Of a stretch of DNA of 10,823 bases, positions 7,170-10,823 are shown piece after piece. Both the position numbers and the translations under genes were made by a program. The stretch is from Candidatus Kuenenia stuttgartensis (lineage in GTDB: Bacteria; Planctomycetota; UBA1135; UBA2386), in assembly GCA_945861365.1 (NCBI GenBank), contig CAMAUH010000099.1:1-10823 (forward strand), given 5' to 3'. The notes below the pieces were generated by a model. It made no database searches. It saw only the letters and a program-made list of their open reading frames with translations, and was not told where the DNA came from. How positions within the stretch are numbered: the stretch's first letter is position 1; each line of letters begins with the position of its first letter.

Positions 7170-7673
7170 CTAGGCGCCGCGGCCTTCGAGTTCCTGCAGC
7201 TGCGGCTTCACCCGCAACTTCTCGGTCGCGGTCAACCGGTCGACGAAGAACACGCCGTCGAGGTGGTCGAGCTCGTGCTGCACGATGCGCGCCAGCCAGC
7301 TGTTCGCCGCCATCACCTGTTCCTTGCCGTCCAGGTCCTGGTAGGTCACGGTGATGTCGATCCACCGCTCGACATCGGCATGGATCCCGGGGAACGACAG
7401 GCAGCCCTCCTCGCCGAACTCACGCCCCTTCTTGCGGGTCAGCTTGGGGTTGCAGAGCACCAGCTCGCCCGAACGGTCCTTGCGATCGCCGCTCGGGTTC
7501 AGGACCAGCAGCTTCTGTTCGATGCCCACTTGCGGCGCAGCGAGGCCGACCCCACCCTCCTCGTACATGGCTTCGATCATGCGTTCGGCCAGTTGCCGGA
7601 GCTCGGCGTCGAACCGGGTGATGGTCTTGCCGCCGCGGCGGAGGACAGGATCGGGATAGACGAGGACTTCCAT
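7170..7673 (-). CDS. def: Peptide deformylase
   Basis: 167 residues, normal length. It removes the formyl group from the N-terminal Met of nascent proteins, using a metal held by Cys and two His. All three signature motifs are intact: GVGLAAPQVG (41-50), EEGCLSFPG with metal ligand C91, and QHELDHLDG (132-140) with H133, catalytic E134 and H137. The start at 7673 gives the standard MxVLxYPDPVLR opening; the Shine-Dalgarno is weak (AAGC 5 to 8 bases upstream). It ends in TAG 11 bases before ribF. A candidate promoter lies at 7779-7807, giving a leader of about 100 bases. Confidence 0.96.
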   Translation of the reverse strand: MEVLVYPDPVLRRGGKTITRFDAELRQLAERMIEAMYEEGGVGLAAPQVGIEQKLLVLNPSGDRKDRSGELVLCNPKLTRKKGREFGEEGCLSFPGIHADVERWIDITVTYQDLDGKEQVMAANSWLARIVQHELDHLDGVFFVDRLTATEKLRVKPQLQELEGRGA

Positions 7674-7754
7674 TGCTGCTTACGGGTGCCGCAGGGCACG
7701 GTGCTGGTCGGGTGGCGCGGCAGGGCCGGGCCGAGGAACGCCGAGACGCCGCGG

Positions 7755-7783
7755 TTGCGGGCCCATCGGGGGGCAGGTAGAGT
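7755..7783 (+). promoter_or_regulatory. Candidate sigma70-type promoter for the TPR gene
   Basis: TTGCGG (7755-7760), a 17-base spacer, then TAGAGT (7778-7783), which keeps T1, A2, A4 and T6 of TATAAT. Transcription would start near 7790, about 47 bases before the TPR ATG. Called by eye only. Confidence 0.4.
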
Positions 7784-7807
7784 CTTCGCCCCTTTCGCCG
7801 CCGTCAA
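7779..7807 (-). promoter_or_regulatory. Candidate sigma70-type promoter for def-ribF
   Basis: On the minus strand TTGACG (7807-7802) is followed 17 bases later by GACTCT (7784-7779). The -35 is good; the -10 keeps only A2 and T6. It overlaps the -10 of the opposite-strand promoter base for base except for one position. Confidence 0.3.
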
Positions 7808-7836
7808 GCCAGCGACCGGCGTTCGTCGACCTTCGA

Positions 7837-9168
7837 ATGGATCTCAGCAAGTATCTCGAGCAAGCTGCCGACGCCGTGAAGCGGCGGAACTTCGCCATGG
7901 CCGTCAAGATCTACGGCCAAGTGCTCGCGATCCAGCCGGACTTCGGCGACGCGCGCGCGGGACTGCGCAAGGCGCTGTTCCAGAAGGTGGCCCAGAAGCC
8001 GGCGTCCAAACTCGGGGCGCTGCTGCTCGGCGGCTTCTCGCTGCTGCTCGGCAACCTGTCGAAGCTGCTCGGCCAGCACGCTGCGGCGTCGCGTTCGTAC
8101 GAGCGCTACCTGGTGCACGATCCGCTGTCCGAAGCGGTGAACCTGAAGCTCGGTGAGGCGCTGCTGCGCGCGGGCCACAAGAAGTCCGCCTTGGCGGTCT
8201 ATGGGGCCCTGGCCGAGCAGCAGCCGCGCTGCCTGGATGCCTGCCGCGCTGCGGGGGCCTTGGCCTACGAGCAGGGCAAGGTGCAGGAGTCGCTCGCGTT
8301 CTACGAGCAGGCGCTGAAGGTCGACCCGCGCGATCAGGAGTCGCTGAAGGCGCGCAAGAACCTCGCTGCCGAGGGTGCGCTGCGCAGCAGCGGCATCGAG
8401 AAGGCGCAGAGTTCGCGCGAGCTGATCAAGGACAAGGACCAGCAGCGCCAGCTCGAGCGGCAGGATCGTCTGCAGCTGTCGGCCGAAGAGGTCGAGGCGG
8501 AGCTGACGACCGTCGAGGAGAAGCTGCAGTCCGCGCCGAACGACGTGAAGCTGCTGCGCCGCGGCGCACGCTTGCGTGAGATGGCGAAGGACCTGTCCGG
8601 CGCGCTCGACCTGGTCGAGCAGCTGCTGCGGGCCCAGCCGAACGACCTCGAAGTGCAGGAACTGGCCGGCGACCTGCGCATCCGTCTGCAGGAGCAGATG
8701 GTGCAGAAGGCTGAACGCGCTGGCGACGAGGCCGCGGTGGCGCGAGCCCGCGGCGCGCTGCAGCAGATGAAGGTCGCCGAGAGCAAGCGGCGCGTGGAGC
8801 GCAACCCGGCGGACCTCGCCGCGCGGTTCGATCTCGGCGCCAGCCTGCTCGGCATCGGCGAGATCGACGCGGCCATCGCCGAACTGCAGCAAGGCGTGAA
8901 GGACCCGCGCAAGAAGAACGAAGCGCTGTTCCTGCTCGGCCGCGCGTTCCAGCAGAAGAGCCTGCCCGAACTGGCGCTCGGCCAGTTCGAGAAGGCCGTG
9001 GCGGCGGCCGGCTCCGGCGTGATGGCGAAGGAAGCCCTCTACGAAATGGGCTGCATCTGCCAGTCGATCGGCAAGCGCGACGACGCGCTGCGCCACTTCA
9101 CCCGCATTCTCGAACAGGACATCGGCTTCCGCGATGTCGCCAAGAAGGTGGAGCAGTTGAAGGCCTGA
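7837..9168 (+). CDS. Tetratricopeptide-repeat protein, function unknown
   Basis: 443 residues without signal peptide. TPR-like helix pairs can be seen at about 3-36, 83-96, 100-133, 134-167, 237-270, 324-357, 362-395 and 398-431, several with the family's A..Y...L..P spacing (for example ALAYEQGKVQESLAFYEQALKVDP split over 141-164). A leucine/glycine-rich hydrophobic stretch at 59-78 interrupts the first repeats; it could be an amphipathic helix or a single membrane hairpin. Residues 185-235 are highly charged (K, E, Q, R) and look like a coiled coil linking two TPR blocks. The protein is likely a scaffold for protein-protein contacts; I do not recognise an orthologue with known function. It starts 47 bases after a candidate promoter, lacks a clear Shine-Dalgarno, and lies 73 bases upstream of rpsT on the same strand, so the two may share a transcript. 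Confidence 0.85.
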   Translation: MDLSKYLEQAADAVKRRNFAMAVKIYGQVLAIQPDFGDARAGLRKALFQKVAQKPASKLGALLLGGFSLLLGNLSKLLGQHAAASRSYERYLVHDPLSEAVNLKLGEALLRAGHKKSALAVYGALAEQQPRCLDACRAAGALAYEQGKVQESLAFYEQALKVDPRDQESLKARKNLAAEGALRSSGIEKAQSSRELIKDKDQQRQLERQDRLQLSAEEVEAELTTVEEKLQSAPNDVKLLRRGARLREMAKDLSGALDLVEQLLRAQPNDLEVQELAGDLRIRLQEQMVQKAERAGDEAAVARARGALQQMKVAESKRRVERNPADLAARFDLGASLLGIGEIDAAIAELQQGVKDPRKKNEALFLLGRAFQQKSLPELALGQFEKAVAAAGSGVMAKEALYEMGCICQSIGKRDDALRHFTRILEQDIGFRDVAKKVEQLKA

Positions 9169-9241
9169 AGCCCAAAGCCGCTCGACCGAACCATTCCCTG
9201 ATTTTCCCCGACGACCCCATTCCAATCCGAAGAACGTAGCG

Positions 9242-9505
9242 ATGGCTCACAGCAAGCAAGCACTGAAGCGCGCCCGGCAGAGCGAGAAGAACCGCGTTGC
9301 CAACAAGGCGAAGATGTCGCGCATGAAGAGCGCGGTGAAGACCCTGATGACCCTGGTCAAGTCCGGTGACAAGGCGAAGGCCGCAGCGATGCTGTCGGCG
9401 GTCTGCCAGATCATCGACAAGGCCGGCGAGGCCCACGTCATCCACAAGAACCGCGCGTCCCGCCACAAGGGCCAGGTCGCGCGCGCCGTCGCTTCGATGA
9501 AGTGA
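9242..9505 (+). CDS. rpsT: 30S ribosomal protein S20
   Basis: 87 residues, the normal length of bS20, which binds 16S rRNA at the base of the small subunit early in assembly. The protein is rich in Lys/Arg and starts MAHSKQALKRARQSEKNR, the typical basic N-terminal helix; AHVIHKNRASRHKGQVARAV (near 65-84) is the conserved C-terminal IHKNxAxRxKSxL-type block. The N-terminus differs from the MANxKSAxKR opening of most Proteobacteria, one reason I suspect another phylum. The 73-base leader after the TPR gene is visibly poorer in GC than its surroundings, as expected for a promoter or leader, but I see no convincing -35/-10 pair. GAAGAA lies about 8 bases before the ATG as a weak ribosome-binding site. 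Confidence 0.95.
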   Translation: MAHSKQALKRARQSEKNRVANKAKMSRMKSAVKTLMTLVKSGDKAKAAAMLSAVCQIIDKAGEAHVIHKNRASRHKGQVARAVASMK

Positions 9506-9537
9506 TCGGCGGCCGAGCGCTGCGCGCTCGAAGCGAC
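9488..9537. terminator. Inverted repeat at the rpsT/flagellin convergent junction, possible bidirectional terminator
   Basis: GTCGCTTCGA (9488-9497) and TCGAAGCGAC (9528-9537) are a perfect 10-base inverted repeat. Between them is a second, tight hairpin, CGAGCGC-TGC-GCGCTCG (9514-9530), which shares three bases with the outer right arm; a 5-bp inner form (9516-9527) can coexist with the outer stem. There is no T-tract on either side, so classical intrinsic termination is not assured. The left arm lies inside the last codons of rpsT. Confidence 0.5.
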
Positions 9538-9547
9538 CGCGGTGGGC

Positions 9548-10378
9548 TCAGCCCTTCAGCAGCTGCAGGGCCGCCTGCGGCTGGGTATTCGCCTGCGCCA
9601 GGATCGAGATCGCTGCCTGCTGCAGGATCGAGTTGCGCGTCAGCGCCGACGTCTCCACCGCCACGTCCACGTCGCGGATGCGCGACTCGGCGGCGCTGAG
9701 GTTCTCCGACTGGATCTGCAGGTTCGCGATCGTCGTCGTCAGGCGGTTCTGGGCGGCGCCGAACTGGCCGCGGACGCGGCTGACCACGTTGATGGCGTTG
9801 TCGAGGCTGTTGATCGCCGTCGAAGGACTGCCGGTGGAGCCGATGTTCAGGCTCGACAGGCCGAGCGTCGACGCCAGCGTGTCCGACGTGCTCAGCTGGA
9901 TCGTGTCGATGCCGACCGCGGTGCCGGTGCCGACCTGGAAGGTCAGTGTGGACCCGGTGCCGTCCAGCAGCTTCACGCCGTTGAACGTCGTCGACTGCGC
10001 GATGCGGTCGATCTCGTTGATCAGGTCGGTGAACTCCTGGTTCAGCGTGGTGCGGTCGGCGCTGCTGACCGTGCCGTTGGCCGCCTGGGTCGACAGTTCG
10101 CGCATGCGGATCAGGATGGAGCTCACTTCGTTGAGTGCGCCTTCACCCGTCTGCGTCAGCGAGATGCCGTCCTGGGCGTTGCGGATCGCCTGGTTGGTCG
10201 ATCGCACCTGGGCGCGGAAGCGTTCGGAGATCGCGAGTCCTGCCGCATCGTCGGATGCCGTCGAGATGCGCAGACCGGTCGACAGCCGGCGGTAGTTCGC
10301 CTGCAGTCGGTCCGTCGTGTTCGACAACGAACGCTGGGCGTTCAGGGATGCGATGTTCGAATTGACGCGAAGGCCCAT
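9548..10378 (-). CDS. fliC: Flagellin, short form
   Basis: 276 residues: conserved D0/D1 halves (about 1-140 and 187-276) joined by a short middle of roughly 45 residues, so the exposed D2/D3 domains are essentially missing. The N-terminus (LRVNSNIASLNAQRSL, LSTGLRI, SDDAAGLAISERFRAQ) and C-terminus (ESRIRDVDVA, ILQQAAISILAQANTQPQAAL) are typical; assembled subunits build the flagellar filament after export. RMREL (91-95) keeps the Arg-x-Arg-Glu-Leu core that in Salmonella FliC is recognised by TLR5. GAGG sits 7 bases before the ATG. It is monocistronic in this window, converging on rpsT; no fliD, fliS or csrA-like gene is next to it, so flagellar genes must lie elsewhere. The sequence flavour is non-enterobacterial and compatible with planctomycetes. 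Confidence 0.96.
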   Translation of the reverse strand: MGLRVNSNIASLNAQRSLSNTTDRLQANYRRLSTGLRISTASDDAAGLAISERFRAQVRSTNQAIRNAQDGISLTQTGEGALNEVSSILIRMRELSTQAANGTVSSADRTTLNQEFTDLINEIDRIAQSTTFNGVKLLDGTGSTLTFQVGTGTAVGIDTIQLSTSDTLASTLGLSSLNIGSTGSPSTAINSLDNAINVVSRVRGQFGAAQNRLTTTIANLQIQSENLSAAESRIRDVDVAVETSALTRNSILQQAAISILAQANTQPQAALQLLKG

Positions 10379-10385
10379 CTGTCTA

Positions 10386-10438
10386 CCTCGGTTCCTTTGC
10401 TGAGTGGCGTCGGAGCGGAGTCCGCTGCCTTGCCGAGG
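10386..10438 (-). promoter_or_regulatory. Flagellin leader fold that can pair the ribosome-binding site
   Basis: In the flagellin mRNA the Shine-Dalgarno region CCGAGG (10391-10386) is exactly complementary to CCTCGG further upstream (10438-10433). The enclosed loop holds another inverted repeat, AGCGGA-C-TCCGCT (10426-10414). Folding would hide the ribosome-binding site. It only applies if transcription starts upstream of 10438. Confidence 0.3.
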
Positions 10439-10627
10439 AATGCATCGGTCGCCGCTTGAGTCCTACTTCAGGAAATCTCGCGATGGGAGCCGGATCGCGG
10501 GAGCCAGTCGATGCCAAGGGCCTCGGCGGCGGCAGGGAGAAAGCACCCGCTGTCGTGCCGCCAAACGGTGTGTAGACCCTCGGCGGCGCCAGTTGGCTCG
10601 GAACGGGACGCGCCTGACCCGGGTCGC

Positions 10628-10823
10628 TCAGCGCACCAGCCGCGTGTAGCGCGAATTCGCCTGCAGGGTCAGCGCCAGGATGGCGGTGCTGTAGACGCGG
10701 CCACCGTCTTCACCCCAGGCGCAGGTGGGGTTCCAGGAGCCGTAGAGGTTCTTCTTTGCCTTGTCGAGGTTCTGGTTCTTGACGACGGCGGCCTCGAGCT
10801 TCTTCTGCCAGGCGGTCCAGTGC
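10628..10823 (-). CDS. C-terminal fragment of a prenyltransferase/squalene-oxidase-repeat protein
   Basis: The minus strand from 10822 reads 64 residues to a TGA at 10628-10630; the N-terminus lies beyond the window. The fragment contains W-x-x-W, then NLYGSWNP, CAWGEDGGRVYSTAILALTLQ and a final SRYTRLVR. This GSW(D/N)P...WGxxGGRVYSTAxxxLxL ending is what I recognise at the C-terminus of large repeat proteins with the alpha/alpha-barrel fold of squalene-hopene cyclases and protein prenyltransferases, common in Planctomycetota. Those proteins are mostly of unknown function and often predicted to be membrane-bound or exported. The frame is supported by third-position GC preference and by sensible residues; the competing frame hits a stop within about 40 codons. 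It would be transcribed toward flagellin; 249 bases separate the two. Confidence 0.62.
   Translation of the reverse strand, partial: HWTAWQKKLEAAVVKNQNLDKAKKNLYGSWNPTCAWGEDGGRVYSTAILALTLQANSRYTRLVR

Noticed and set aside
7804..9225. A 473-codon minus-strand frame opposite the TPR gene
   Set aside because: It is a leucine/arginine-rich mirror of the TPR helices; the plus frame has proper TPR periodicity and continues in the direction of rpsT.
10442..10470. Sigma28-like flagellin promoter (TGAA ... ACCGATGC on the minus strand)
   Set aside because: The CCGAT core is right and the leader length would fit, but the spacing is 2 bases too long and the -10 end is wrong; not strong enough to annotate.
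10548..10563. Sigma54-like site upstream of flagellin (TGGCGGC-N4-CAGCG on the minus strand)
   Set aside because: Only the invariant GG and GC at correct spacing agree; such matches are common by chance in this base composition and it lies about 170 bases from the start.
10557..10587. GCCGCC/GGCGGC inverted repeat as terminator of the right-edge gene
   Set aside because: Six GC pairs with a 19-base loop and no T-tract; weak and low complexity.
10616..10625. GACCCGGGTC palindrome just after the right-edge gene
   Set aside because: Perfect but too short to form a loop-bearing terminator stem, with no T-tract; likely chance in GC-rich DNA.

Overview
The window is uniformly very GC-rich, densely coded bacterial chromosome with no sign of mobile elements, CRISPR arrays or rRNA/tRNA genes. 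The lineage is not certain. Four pieces read to me as Planctomycetota-like: the divergent S20 N-terminus (MAHSKQALKR rather than the usual proteobacterial MAN-type start), the TPR protein beside it, the short flagellin, and above all the C-terminal fragment at the right edge (a GSWNP...WGEDGGRVYSTAILAL-type ending of prenyltransferase/squalene-cyclase-repeat proteins). A motile, high-GC, Gram-negative-type bacterium with planctomycete affinity is my best guess. This rests on family memory, not on a search.

Left part (1-6197): a divergent lipid-modification cluster. Leftward run a DUF1295/ICMT-like membrane protein and a CNMT/CFA-superfamily methyltransferase, whose C-terminus is cut by the window edge. 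Rightward run a fatty-acid desaturase, an FAD-dependent amine-oxidase-type oxidoreductase, a DUF1365 protein and a cyclopropane-fatty-acid-synthase-like methyltransferase. Each rightward junction overlaps by 1-4 bases (ATGA, GTGA, TGATG), so the four are almost certainly one translationally coupled operon. Together the genes could make a double bond in an acyl chain, methylate it with SAM and then reduce or oxidise it. The CFA-like enzyme has Ser and Gln in place of two active-site residues (Cys and His) of E. coli Cfa, so the product may not be a plain cyclopropane. A palindrome lies in the spacer of a candidate promoter between the two arms.

Middle (6202-9505): housekeeping genes. def and ribF form a leftward pair that converges tail-to-tail on the lipid operon with only 4 bp between stop codons. 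The def-ribF pair and the rightward TPR gene are separated by 163 bp in which two plausible sigma70-type promoters on opposite strands share their -10 position. The TPR gene is followed by rpsT (S20).

Right part (9488-10823): rpsT converges on a short flagellin gene, with a strong inverted repeat at the junction. The flagellin leader can fold so that its ribosome-binding site is paired. The last 196 bases hold the C-terminus of a repeat-type cyclase/prenyltransferase-like protein on the minus strand. No stretch longer than 300 bases lacks a gene.
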